A DNA stretch of 64,000 bases from Syntrophus sp964555065 (GTDB taxonomy: Bacteria > Desulfobacterota > Syntrophia > Syntrophales > Syntrophaceae), in the NCBI GenBank assembly GCA_964555065.1, contig CAZKRB010000001.1, forward strand, positions 57,164-121,163, given 5' to 3'. Shown one piece after another: positions 45,185 through 53,470 of the stretch. The number at the start of each line of letters is the position of its first letter. The first letter of the stretch is position 1. The translations under genes and the position numbers were made by a program. Under the pieces are notes generated by a model. It was not told the origin of the DNA. It searched no databases and saw only the letters and a list, made by a program, of their open reading frames with translations.

Positions 45185-46252
45185 CTACCACCATTTTTTC
45201 CGGCGGAAATAGAGGAGCATGCCGCCGGCGATCATGACCAGCAGACCCCAGACCATGGCGTAACCCCAACGCCACTCCAGTTCGGGCATGTACTTGAAGT
45301 TCATTCCGTAAATCCCGGCGATGAAGGTCAGGGGCATAAAGAGGGTTGCGATGACGGTGAGGACCTTCATGGTCTCATTCATCCGGTTGCTGACGCTGGA
45401 AAGATAGATGTCCAGCATCCCGGAGAGCACGTCCCGGAACGTTTCCAGGGTGTCGATGATGTGAACGGTGTGATCGTAGATGTCGCGGAAATAGAGGAGG
45501 GAAGACCGGCTGATCAGGGGGGAGTCGGAACGTTCCAGGCTGTTGATCATCTCCCGGAGCGGCCAGAGGGATTTCCGCAGGATGATCAGCTCCTTTTTCA
45601 GTCCCTGGAGAGCGCTGAGCAGTGCCGCCGTGGGGGTTTTCACCAGCGCCTCCTCAAGGAGTTCGATTCGTTCCCCCACGTCTTCCAGGATAAGAAAGTA
45701 ATGGTCCACAATGGCGTCGATGAACGCGTGGGTCAGGTAATCCGGTCCGCTCTGGCGGAGTTTTCCCTTGGCATTGTGAAGCCGTTCGCGGACGGCGTCA
45801 AAGGTGTCGCTTGCCCTTTCCTGGAAGGATAGGACGAAGCCGGCGCCGAAGAGGATGCTGATCTGTTCCGATTTGATGCCGCTGCCGGAGCGGTCTTCAC
45901 TGTAGAACATCCTCAGCACGAGATAGAGGTAATCCCCGTAGTCTTCCATTTTCGAACGCTGATCGGTATTCAGAATGTCCTCCAGGGTGAGAGGGTGCAC
46001 TCCCAGGATCAGCCCCAGTTCTTCCAGAACCGTCGCCTCGGGGATGCCTTCAAAGCGGATCCAGGTGACGCCGGTCTTTTTGAGGAAGGGAACGCATTCC
46101 GTGATCTGCCGGATTTCCCTTTCCTCGAAGTTCGAGGCCTCGTAGTGGATCAGGGAAATTCTGGAGGGCTCCGCCCCCCTCTCTCCGACATGAACGAGGG
46201 AGCCCGGCGGCAGTCCCACTTTTCCCGAGCGGGTCTTCTTAGCGCGCGTCAT
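45185..46252 (-). CDS. corA: CorA-type Mg2+/Co2+ transporter
   Basis: A 355-residue CorA: a large acidic and helical cytoplasmic domain followed by two C-terminal membrane segments. The selectivity signature appears as IAGIYGMNFKYMPELEW (GMN motif, about residue 315), ending in a basic tail (YFRRKKWW). It imports Mg2+ as a pentamer. It overlaps the end of the diadenylate cyclase fusion gene by 14 bases, so its translation is probably coupled to a second-messenger enzyme. Confidence 0.95.
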   Translation of the reverse strand: MTRAKKTRSGKVGLPPGSLVHVGERGAEPSRISLIHYEASNFEEREIRQITECVPFLKKTGVTWIRFEGIPEATVLEELGLILGVHPLTLEDILNTDQRSKMEDYGDYLYLVLRMFYSEDRSGSGIKSEQISILFGAGFVLSFQERASDTFDAVRERLHNAKGKLRQSGPDYLTHAFIDAIVDHYFLILEDVGERIELLEEALVKTPTAALLSALQGLKKELIILRKSLWPLREMINSLERSDSPLISRSSLLYFRDIYDHTVHIIDTLETFRDVLSGMLDIYLSSVSNRMNETMKVLTVIATLFMPLTFIAGIYGMNFKYMPELEWRWGYAMVWGLLVMIAGGMLLYFRRKKWW

Positions 46253-47744
46253 CGTTGCCTGCCCCCGGGGCGGATTCCCGGGACCTCGGAGAGGAGCCCC
46301 GGCCTTTTTTCCGGAGCTTGACCGTAACCGTCACCTCGGGCGATTTGCCGTTGACGGTTCGAACTTCTGCCGGAATCAGCACCCTGGCCCGGTGGAACTG
46401 CAATTCCACCGTTGCCTCCAAGGGAACCGGTTCGGTCTTCAGTTGTATCTGATGGGGGGAGATCTTTTCCGGAAGGAGTACCCGCAGGGACGAAGGGGAA
46501 AGGAGGGTCTGCTGGATGACCCATCCCTGGGGGGGGCGCTCGGTGACCGCTTCGATGGGAACTTCCACTTCCTCGTACCGGGAGAGGGTAATGGTGATCC
46601 GCTCCGGCTTGATGCTTTCCACGTTGAGGCCGGCAGGCGGAAGGACCAGGCTTCCCGCGAGGGGGATCTCCACTTTTCCCGACCGGGTGTCGGCCAGATC
46701 GATGGAGACCTTGAGCCGAGACGGATCCAGGATTTGAAAGCCCTGGGACGGCCCGGAGAGGGTCACCACGGCGTCGGTGCTGCGGGAGCCTTCCAGGACC
46801 CAGCCGGGGGCAAGGTTGACGTATTCGATGGGAACGATGAAATCCCGCTGGACCGAATCCCGCTGATAGCCGAAACTGAGCCAGAGAATAAAGGCCAGGG
46901 CCAGGGCCAGGGCTTTTTCCTTGGGGTTTTTCTTCAGCCAGACCAGAATGGGATGCTGCGGCCGGGCTGGAGCGCGCTGCGCGTAAAACTCTTCCAGGGC
47001 GTTCTTCAGTTCCGCCGCGTTTTCAACCTCCCTCAACTGCTCACCTTGGGCGAGGGACAGCGTGCCCCTCTCCTCGGAAACCACCAGGCAGAGGGCATCG
47101 GAACGTTCCGCAAGGCCCAGGGCGGCGGTATGGCGAAGTCCGAAATGGCGCCGGGGATGGATGTTGCCGGTGAGCGGGAGGTGACAGCCGAACTGTTCGA
47201 CGCGATTGTCCCTGATGACAACGGCCCCGTCGTGCCCCTTGGAGTGGGGATCGAAGATGCTCTCCAGCAGGGGTTCACTGAGCAGGGCATCCAGGGGAAC
47301 GCCTCCGGTGAGATGGCGGTCCAGAGGATCGCTGCCGGCAATCACGATCAGCGCGCCGATATGCCTCCGGGCAAGATTGGCCGCGGCCGAGGCGAGAACT
47401 TCCGCATTGGAGGCCGAAGCAACCGTTTCGCGGAAAGAAATTTTAAAACGCCCCCAGAGGGCCAGCCGTTCGAATAAGCGCCGGAGATCCTCCTGAAAAA
47501 TGACGACCAGCACGAAGAGGAGAATGGCAAAAAATCCCTGAAGAACCCAGGTGGTGAGGTAGAGCTGAAAAAACCGGGCCAGCCCATAGATGACCCCCAG
47601 GACGCCGATGCCGGCCAGCACGAATCGCGAGGCCCGGTCCTTGAACCAGACCAGGAGGGCTGAAATCATGATGGCGATAATGGCGATGTCAAAAATATCC
47701 TGGATCTGAACACTTTTCAGCATCGCCCCGATGCGGGTCAGCAT
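46239..47744 (-). CDS. cdaA: Diadenylate cyclase CdaA fused to YbbR (CdaR-like) domains
   Basis: A 501-residue fusion. Three N-terminal membrane segments (about 20-85) precede a DAC domain (about 105-255) that makes cyclic di-AMP from ATP; the catalytic DGA is present at 172-174 (GHDGAVVI). The second motif, RHR in typical enzymes, reads RHT (204-206, in GLRHTAALGLAE). A further membrane segment (about 279-294) leads to two YbbR domains (about 300-480). In Firmicutes the cyclase and its YbbR regulator CdaR are separate neighbouring genes, so here the enzyme and regulator are one chain, with the YbbR part presumably outside the membrane. It is followed by corA with overlap. Confidence 0.88.
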   Translation of the reverse strand: MLTRIGAMLKSVQIQDIFDIAIIAIMISALLVWFKDRASRFVLAGIGVLGVIYGLARFFQLYLTTWVLQGFFAILLFVLVVIFQEDLRRLFERLALWGRFKISFRETVASASNAEVLASAAANLARRHIGALIVIAGSDPLDRHLTGGVPLDALLSEPLLESIFDPHSKGHDGAVVIRDNRVEQFGCHLPLTGNIHPRRHFGLRHTAALGLAERSDALCLVVSEERGTLSLAQGEQLREVENAAELKNALEEFYAQRAPARPQHPILVWLKKNPKEKALALALAFILWLSFGYQRDSVQRDFIVPIEYVNLAPGWVLEGSRSTDAVVTLSGPSQGFQILDPSRLKVSIDLADTRSGKVEIPLAGSLVLPPAGLNVESIKPERITITLSRYEEVEVPIEAVTERPPQGWVIQQTLLSPSSLRVLLPEKISPHQIQLKTEPVPLEATVELQFHRARVLIPAEVRTVNGKSPEVTVTVKLRKKGRGSSPRSRESAPGAGNDDAR

Positions 47745-47948
47745 AAGGTCCTTCTCTGCACCTTAAAAAATCCGGAAAGGAATGGATGAATCGGACGGTA
47801 CGATCCATCTTTACAATCCTTGCTTATGGATAAACTTATATGTAAAGCACGCTCACCCTGTCAAGAACATCTTGAATTATCGAAAGAAATGCTTTCCTCG
47901 GAAAGGATGGGCAATTCCGGGAAGCCCGCCCGGCATTAAAAAATGTTA

Positions 47949-47977
47949 TTGACAGGGCAGTGTATGATCTGTTAAGT
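47949..47977 (+). promoter_or_regulatory. Candidate trp promoter
   Basis: TTGACA at 47949-47954 is a perfect -35 hexamer; after 17 bases the best -10 is TTAAGT (47972-47977), a weak match. Transcription would begin near 47985, about 50 bases before the leader peptide start. The segment TTAAGTAGTTC resembles half of a TrpR-type operator, but the other half does not, so repressor control is not claimed. Confidence 0.4.
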
Positions 47978-48035
47978 AGTTCCAAAATTTTATAGGTTTC
48001 AATTTCCGTAACGGAAGAGAAATTTGACGACAATC

Positions 48036-48110
48036 ATGAAACGGAACGCATTCGTGTTAACAATGAACTGGTGGTGGCAGGCCTCAAAACAGGGGGGTGT
48101 CTGCCGGTAG
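48036..48110 (+). CDS. trpL: trp leader peptide with three consecutive Trp codons
   Basis: A 24-codon frame begins at ATG 48036 (MKRNAFVLT) and continues MNWWWQASKQGG to a TAG at 48108-48110. The three TGG codons are at 48069-48077. A start at the internal ATG 48063 is also possible; neither has a strong ribosome site. The peptide lies between the promoter and two terminator hairpins upstream of trpE, the classic arrangement for attenuation. A segment over the end of the peptide gene (48093-48103) can pair with 48151-48161, the loop and upper 3' arm of the first terminator, so a ribosome stalled on Trp codons would leave it free to block termination. Confidence 0.85.
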   Translation: MKRNAFVLTMNWWWQASKQGGVCR

Positions 48111-48131
48111 AAGTTTGGATATAAAAAAACG

Positions 48132-48172
48132 AAAGCCGTGGAGAAGCTCCCAGAGACCTCCACGGCTTTTTT
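48132..48172 (+). terminator. trp attenuator terminator 1
   Basis: A perfect 12-bp stem, AAAGCCGTGGAG (48132-48143) with CTCCACGGCTTT (48158-48169), a 14-base loop and a TTTTTT run. It is positioned 21 bases after the leader peptide stop codon. It is the first of two tandem terminators before trpE. Confidence 0.9.
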
Positions 48173-48195
48173 ATTTTCAGGACCATACTGCACAG

Positions 48196-48233
48196 GAAAA
48201 AGGCCGTGAAGGATTTCACGGCCTTTTTCTTTT
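48196..48233 (+). terminator. trp attenuator terminator 2
   Basis: A perfect 15-bp stem, GAAAAAGGCCGTGAA (48196-48210) with its complement (48215-48229) around a GGAT tetraloop, with the T-rich run TTTTTCTTTT. It ends about 22 bases before trpE. Its 5' arm (48197-48208) can instead pair with the 3' arm of terminator 1 (48161-48172), which would open both hairpins. Confidence 0.85.
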
Positions 48234-48254
48234 GGCGAAGAGGAAAAACAAACC

Positions 48255-49769
48255 ATGTATGCTCCAGACATTGAAACCTTTGAAAAGCTTTCCCGGGAGG
48301 GAAATCTGATTCCCCTGTACCGGGAGATTCTGGCGGATATTGAGACTCCCGTTTCCGTTTTTGCGAAGCTGCGCGATCAATCCTACGCCTTTTTACTCGA
48401 AAGCGTGGAGGGGGGCGAAAAGTGGGGGCGTTACACCTTCCTCGGGACGGACCCCCGCCTCATTTTCCGGGTGAAAGGGCCGGAGATCGAAATCGAGGAG
48501 CAGGGGAATAAATCCCGTTTTGCTCATCAGGGAGATCCGCTCCGCTTCCTTCGAGAGATCCTTCAACGCTACACCCCCGTGACGGTCGAAGGGCTGCCGC
48601 GCTTTTACGGCGGCGCGGTCGGTTATCTGGGGTATGAGATGGTGAATTATTTTGAGCGCCTTCCCGCCTCCGCCGAAGATGATCTGCACACGGACGAGGC
48701 GGTGTTCCTGGTGACGGACACGCTGATCCTCTTTGACCGGGTTCGCCACACGATCAAAGTGGTGGCCTGTGTCCATCTCGATGGAGAACAGGCGCTGGAG
48801 ACGCTTTATCAGGAAGCCGTCGGGAAGATCGAAGCCATGATCGACCTGCTGCAGGCCCCGGCAATTCCGCCGCTCCCTTCGCCTCCCGCCCCCGCCGCCC
48901 TCGACTTCAAGGCGAACATGACGCCCGAGGCCTTCCGAAACAGCGTGGAACGAGCCAAGGAATACATCCGGGCCGGGGATATCATCCAGGTGGTCCTTTC
49001 CCAGCGGTTTGCCGCCCAGACGCCTCCCGAGCCGATTGATCTCTATCGGGCGGTACGGTTCGTCAATCCTTCGCCCTATCTCTTCTTCCTCAAGCTCGAA
49101 GACCTGGTCCTGATCGGCTCTTCGCCGGAGGTCATGGTCCGCCTGGAGGAGGGGATTGTCGAACTGAAACCCATTGCCGGAACCCGGCCGCGGGGAAAGA
49201 CGGAGCAGGAAGACCGACGGCTGGCCGATGAGCTGCTGGAAGACCCCAAGGAAAGGGCGGAGCATGTCATGCTCGTGGATCTGGGAAGAAATGACCTGGG
49301 GCGGATCGCCCGGACCGGCAGCGTCCAGATTACCCAACTGATGCTCATCGAGCGGTACTCCCACGTCATGCACATCGTCTCCTCCATCCAGGCGCAGCTC
49401 GATGACGGCCGGGACGCCTTTGATGTGCTGAAGGCGACCTTTCCCGCCGGCACCCTGACGGGAGCGCCCAAGATCCGGGCCATGGAAATCATCGATGAGC
49501 TGGAGCCGGTCCGGAGAGGGCCCTATGGCGGGGCAGTCGGCTACTTCAGCTTTTCGGGGAACATGGACTTCTGCATCACCATCCGCACGATGCTGCTGAA
49601 TGAGGGGAAACTTTATCTTCAGGCGGGCGCCGGGGTGGTCGCCGATTCCGATCCCCAGGCGGAGTATGAGGAAACGGTCAACAAAGCCGCGGGGATGCGT
49701 CAGGCCGTGGAGCTGGCGCGGTCCGGATTCCAGATCCGGCAGCAGCCCTACGGCGTGCAAAAGCTATAA
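48255..49769 (+). CDS. trpE: Anthranilate synthase component I
   Basis: A 504-residue chorismate-utilising enzyme making anthranilate with TrpG-supplied ammonia. The N-terminal domain carries the feedback-inhibition region (LLESVEGGEKWGRYTFLG), and the catalytic domain includes GDIIQVVLSQRF, PIAGTRPRGKTEQED, DLGRNDLGRIA and GAPKIRAMEIIDELEP. Length is normal. It is the first structural gene of the trp operon and follows a two-terminator attenuator with a Trp-rich leader peptide, so its expression should fall when charged tRNA-Trp is plentiful. Confidence 0.97.
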   Translation: MYAPDIETFEKLSREGNLIPLYREILADIETPVSVFAKLRDQSYAFLLESVEGGEKWGRYTFLGTDPRLIFRVKGPEIEIEEQGNKSRFAHQGDPLRFLREILQRYTPVTVEGLPRFYGGAVGYLGYEMVNYFERLPASAEDDLHTDEAVFLVTDTLILFDRVRHTIKVVACVHLDGEQALETLYQEAVGKIEAMIDLLQAPAIPPLPSPPAPAALDFKANMTPEAFRNSVERAKEYIRAGDIIQVVLSQRFAAQTPPEPIDLYRAVRFVNPSPYLFFLKLEDLVLIGSSPEVMVRLEEGIVELKPIAGTRPRGKTEQEDRRLADELLEDPKERAEHVMLVDLGRNDLGRIARTGSVQITQLMLIERYSHVMHIVSSIQAQLDDGRDAFDVLKATFPAGTLTGAPKIRAMEIIDELEPVRRGPYGGAVGYFSFSGNMDFCITIRTMLLNEGKLYLQAGAGVVADSDPQAEYEETVNKAAGMRQAVELARSGFQIRQQPYGVQKL

Positions 49770-49813
49770 AATTGAAAATGAATTCAACCAAACAGGGAGA
49801 TGAGGGCAATAAA

Positions 49814-50440
49814 ATGATTCTGATGATCGATAATTATGATTCCTTCACGTTTAATCTGGTCCAGTACCTGAGGCAGCTCGGGGAAGAGGTGGCGGTTTGC
49901 CGGAACGATGAAATGACGCTAAGGGAAATCGAAAAGATGAAACCGGCGGCCATTTTCCTGTCGCCCGGACCGTGCACTCCGAAAGAAGCGGGAATCACGG
50001 TGGAGGTGATCCGGAGATTCTACCGGGAGATTCCGCTGATGGGCGTCTGTCTCGGGCACCAGTCCATCGGCTACGCCTTCGGGGCCGAAGTGGTCCCGGC
50101 CGGGCAGCTTATGCACGGCAAGACCTCCCAGGTCAGCCATGACGGGAAAACCCTCTTCAAAGGGGTTCCGAACCCCTTCACGGCAGGGCGGTATCATTCT
50201 CTGATCCTCAAACGGGAGACCCTGCCGGCGTGCCTGGAAGTGTCGGCGGAAACGGAGGACGGCGAGATCATGGGAATCCGGCACCGGGATTTCCCTGTGG
50301 AAGGCATTCAGTTTCACCCCGAGTCGATTCTTACGCCTAACGGCAAGCGGATTTTGAGAAACTTCCTGAAGCTGATTTCCGCCGGCGAGCAGGAAGTCCG
50401 GCCGGGTGAAAATTTCCAGGCCGCGGCCGCCTGTGCCTGA
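49814..50440 (+). CDS. trpG: Anthranilate synthase glutaminase component
   Basis: A 208-residue class I glutamine amidotransferase: opening MIDNYDSFTFNLVQYL, nucleophile Cys in GVCLGHQSIGYAFG, and the His-Glu pair in IQFHPESILTP. It supplies ammonia to TrpE and may also serve p-aminobenzoate synthase. The ATG at 49814 starts exactly at the family N-terminus. A separate, unfused gene; the C-terminal ten residues (QAAAACA) are low complexity. Confidence 0.94.
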   Translation: MILMIDNYDSFTFNLVQYLRQLGEEVAVCRNDEMTLREIEKMKPAAIFLSPGPCTPKEAGITVEVIRRFYREIPLMGVCLGHQSIGYAFGAEVVPAGQLMHGKTSQVSHDGKTLFKGVPNPFTAGRYHSLILKRETLPACLEVSAETEDGEIMGIRHRDFPVEGIQFHPESILTPNGKRILRNFLKLISAGEQEVRPGENFQAAAACA

Positions 50441-50507
50441 AAGAAAGATTGCAGAAAAGGCAAAACAAAAAAAGAAAGCAAATAAATCAAGCGAAGGAGC
50501 TGAAAAA

Positions 50508-51518
50508 ATGATTAAAGAATCCATTGCAAAGGTGATCGAAGGGATTAATCTCAGCGAAGGGGAGATGACGGCGACGATGAATGAAATCATGGAGGGCAGC
50601 GCGACGCCGGCTCAGATCGGGTCCCTCATAACCGCCCTGCGGATGAAAGGAGAGACGATGGACGAAGTCGCCGGAGCGGCCCGGAGCATGCGCCAGAAAG
50701 CGACGCGCATCGACGCCCGGGCGCCGATCATCGTGGATATCGTCGGCACGGGCGGCGACCGGATGAATACCTTCAATATCTCAACTACGTCGGCCTTCGT
50801 CGTAGCAGCGGCTGGCATCACCGTGGCCAAGCACGGCAATCGCGCCGTCTCCAGTGCCTGCGGCAGCGCCGATGTCCTGGAGGCCCTGGGAATCAACATC
50901 AGTGCCGATGTGGAGATCGTGGAAGAATGCATCCAGCAGATCGGGATCGGCTTCCTTTTCGCGGTAAAGCTGCACGGCGCGATGAAATACGCCATCGGCC
51001 CGCGGCGGGAGATCGGAGTGCGCACCATCTTCAATATGCTCGGGCCCCTGACCAATCCGGCCGGCGCCAATGCCCAGGTTATCGGGGTCTATGATGCGAA
51101 ACTGACGGAAATGTTCGCCGGAGTGCTGAAGAATCTCGGGTCCAGGCGGGCCTTTATCGTTCACGGTTCCGACGGCCTCGACGAGGCGACGGTGACGGGG
51201 CCGACGCGGGTTTCGGAATTGAAGGAAGGCTTGATCTCCACCTACAACATCGATCCCATGGAGTTTTTCGGTCGGACCTTTGAGGGCCAGGAACTCGTCG
51301 GCGGCGATGCCACCGCCAACGCGGCGATTACCCGGGATGTCCTGAACGGGAAGGAGGGCGCCTGCCGCAGCGTCGTTCTCCTCAATACGGCCCTGGCCAT
51401 CATGGCCGGCGAAAAGGCCCGGACGATTCCCGAAGGGCTGGCGATTGCCGCCGACTGCATCGACAGCGGAAAAGCGGCCAGAAAGCTTCAGCAGCTCATC
51501 GAATTGAGCAACAGTTGA
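50508..51518 (+). CDS. trpD: Anthranilate phosphoribosyltransferase
   Basis: A 336-residue enzyme adding phosphoribosyl to anthranilate. The PRPP-binding loop VDIVGTGGDRMNTFNIST, KHGNRAVSSACGSADVLEALG and IGVRTIFNMLGPLTNPA are all conserved. GAAGGAG lies before the ATG at 50508. Between trpG and trpD is a Lys-codon-rich AT-rich stretch that is unlikely to be translated. The next gene starts about 30 bases after its stop. Confidence 0.95.
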   Translation: MIKESIAKVIEGINLSEGEMTATMNEIMEGSATPAQIGSLITALRMKGETMDEVAGAARSMRQKATRIDARAPIIVDIVGTGGDRMNTFNISTTSAFVVAAAGITVAKHGNRAVSSACGSADVLEALGINISADVEIVEECIQQIGIGFLFAVKLHGAMKYAIGPRREIGVRTIFNMLGPLTNPAGANAQVIGVYDAKLTEMFAGVLKNLGSRRAFIVHGSDGLDEATVTGPTRVSELKEGLISTYNIDPMEFFGRTFEGQELVGGDATANAAITRDVLNGKEGACRSVVLLNTALAIMAGEKARTIPEGLAIAADCIDSGKAARKLQQLIELSNS

Positions 51519-51547
51519 CAGGAAAAGAAAAAAAGCGGGTGACCAGC

Positions 51548-52342
51548 ATGGAAATGATCTTGGATCAGATCGTTGAGGTAAAAAGGGCGGAGGTCGTCCA
51601 GCTCAAGAGCGCCCTTTCTCTTGACGAACTCAGAAAAATAGTTCATGATTCCCCGGCCTGCCGGGATTTCAAAGGAGCCCTTTCCCGTTCCGAATGTGCC
51701 GTGATTGCCGAAGTGAAATTCCGCTCCCCGACCAGGGGGCTGCTGCGAGCGGATCTCGATCCCGGAAGCATTGCGGAGATCTATGAGAAAAACGGGGCGG
51801 CAGCGATATCGGTGCTGACCGATCGGACCTTTTTCGGGGGAGAAAAGATTTATCTGAACATTCTCCGCCGCACCGTCGGGCTGCCTCTGCTGCGGAAGGA
51901 TTTTATTCTCGACCCCTGGCAGATCTATGAATCCCGGATGCTGGGGGCCGACGCCATCCTCCTGATCGTCGCCATGCTTGAGGACGGCCCCTTGCGGGAG
52001 TATCTGGATCTGGCCGTCAGCCTCGGCATGGCTGCCCTGGTGGAGGTTCATGACCGGGAAGAGCTGGAGCGCGCCCTGGCCGCCGGGGCAGAGATCATCG
52101 GGATCAACAACCGGAATCTGAAAACCTTCATCACCGATCTGAACACCAGCCTGGAGCTGATGGCCTTCATTCCCCGGGACCGGGTAGTCGTCGCGGAAAG
52201 CGGAATCCGTACCCGCAGGGATATCCAGCGGCTGAAGGCCGCCGGCATCCCTGCCTTTCTCATCGGCGAGACCCTGATGACCGCGCCGGACATCGGCGGA
52301 AAATTGCGGGAGCTGTTGGGAAAAGAGGCCGTGGCGGCATGA
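51548..52342 (+). CDS. trpC: Indole-3-glycerol phosphate synthase
   Basis: A 264-residue TIM-barrel enzyme closing the indole ring. Signatures: VIAEVKFRSPTRGLLR (catalytic Lys), AAAISVLTDRTFFGG, PLLRKDFILDPWQIYESRML, IIGINNRNLKTF and VVAESGIRTRRDI. Start is chosen at ATG 51548; a TTG at 51515 overlapping the trpD stop and an ATG at 51554 are alternatives. It is separate from trpF and overlaps it by four bases (ATGA). Confidence 0.95.
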   Translation: MEMILDQIVEVKRAEVVQLKSALSLDELRKIVHDSPACRDFKGALSRSECAVIAEVKFRSPTRGLLRADLDPGSIAEIYEKNGAAAISVLTDRTFFGGEKIYLNILRRTVGLPLLRKDFILDPWQIYESRMLGADAILLIVAMLEDGPLREYLDLAVSLGMAALVEVHDREELERALAAGAEIIGINNRNLKTFITDLNTSLELMAFIPRDRVVVAESGIRTRRDIQRLKAAGIPAFLIGETLMTAPDIGGKLRELLGKEAVAA

Positions 52343-53040
52343 CGGAGATCAAAATCTGCGGGCTCACCCGCCTGGCGGACGCCCTGGCGGCTGCACAGAG
52401 CGGTGCGGATGCCCTGGGCTTCATCTTTTACCCCCGCTCGCCCCGCTATCTCGCCCCCGAAAAGGCCAGGGAGCTGATTCTCCGCCTGCCCGCAGAATTG
52501 GTCCGGGTGGGAGTCTTCGTCAATGAAGCCCAGGAGAAGATCAGGGAAATTCAGGAATTCTGCGGTCTCGATCTACTGCAGTTTCACGGCGACGAAAGTC
52601 CGGAGGATTGCCGCCGGTTCTCCGCTTCCAGGCAGATCCGCGCCTTGTCACTTCGGGGCGAAGAGGACCTGACGCTGCTGGAGCGGTATCCCTGTCGGGC
52701 GTTTCTTCTGGACAGCCGGGAAGGTTCCCTCTACGGCGGCACGGGCCGGCGTTCCAACTGGGAACTGGCCGTCCGGATCCGGAAACGCTTTCCCCTGATC
52801 CTGGCAGGCGGACTGAATCCCGAAAATGTCGTCGAGGCCGTCCGGTCCGTTCTGCCGCAGGCCGTGGACATCAACAGCGGGGTGGAACGCGCTCCCGGCA
52901 TCAAGGACCCGGTGAAAATCCGTGAGGTCATTTCGGCCGTGAAAAGGATTCCGGCGCCGGGGGCGAAGGAGAATTACACAGAAAGAAAACGGGAGCCTCA
53001 ACGGATTTTTCAGCGCCTGCGCCATCATCCACTGGATTGA
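52339..53040 (+). CDS. trpF: Phosphoribosylanthranilate isomerase
   Basis: A 233-residue TIM-barrel isomerase: EIKICGLTRLADALAAAQSG (catalytic Cys), DALGFIFYPRSPRYL, VGVFVNE, LLQFHGDESPEDC, LLDSREGSLYGGTGRRSNW and LAGGLNPENV. The last 25 or so residues are a basic extension beyond the usual end. It is translationally coupled to trpC. A 430-base gap then separates it from trpB. Confidence 0.94.
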   Translation: MTEIKICGLTRLADALAAAQSGADALGFIFYPRSPRYLAPEKARELILRLPAELVRVGVFVNEAQEKIREIQEFCGLDLLQFHGDESPEDCRRFSASRQIRALSLRGEEDLTLLERYPCRAFLLDSREGSLYGGTGRRSNWELAVRIRKRFPLILAGGLNPENVVEAVRSVLPQAVDINSGVERAPGIKDPVKIREVISAVKRIPAPGAKENYTERKREPQRIFQRLRHHPLD

Positions 53041-53470
53041 GAAAACGATGGGGAGAAGACAGCCCGGAGAAGACGGCGCTTCTCCGGGCAAAGAAGGGTT
53101 TCCTGAACGGGAAGAATCTGACTGAACAGGAAACCGATTCTCCTGCTACCGCTCTCTGAGTAAGTTCGATAACTTTACATTCTGATTAACCACCCCGAAG
53201 AGCGGGGAACGCCAACGTGCAACATAAAGGGGCCGGGCGGAAGCGCCAGGTATATCCCGACGGACGGTAAGGGGCCGAAAGCCCTCCGCTGAGGCGTCCG
53301 ATGCCGAGCGGAGCAGGAACCAAACCGTGCCGCTGAGGCGTCCGATGCCGGGTGAAGGGAAATCAAGGTGCGCCACTGCCGGATTGAGTGGGAATCAAGT
53401 CGCGCCGCTTCCGGCGGCGCCCTGCGAATGAGGACCGCGGAAAGACAGTCAAGAGGAGAAGGTGAGCAAA
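53041..53470. other. trpF-trpB intergenic region with hairpin and direct repeats
   Basis: An unusually long gap inside an otherwise tightly packed operon. It contains a perfect 11-bp hairpin GCCCGGAGAAG/CTTCTCCGGGC (53062-53089) without a T-run, a TTTCCTG/CAGGAAA pair just after it, and a direct repeat of CCGCTGAGGCGTCCGATGCC at about 53287 and 53329. Small open frames on the minus strand here are Arg/Ser/Pro-rich and not believable. It resembles a dispersed intergenic repeat that inserted between the genes. Confidence 0.55.
53287..53350. repeat. Direct repeat pair in the trpF-trpB gap
   Basis: CCGCTGAGGCGTCCGATGCC occurs twice, about 42 bases apart, each followed by a G-rich tail. The spacer also holds CGGAGCAGGAACC. 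It looks like part of a longer repetitive element; no further copy was noticed in this window. Confidence 0.6.

Noticed and set aside
47966..47983. TrpR-type operator over the trp -10 region
   Set aside because: Only one half-site resembles the consensus; the other half does not, so a repressor site is not supported.
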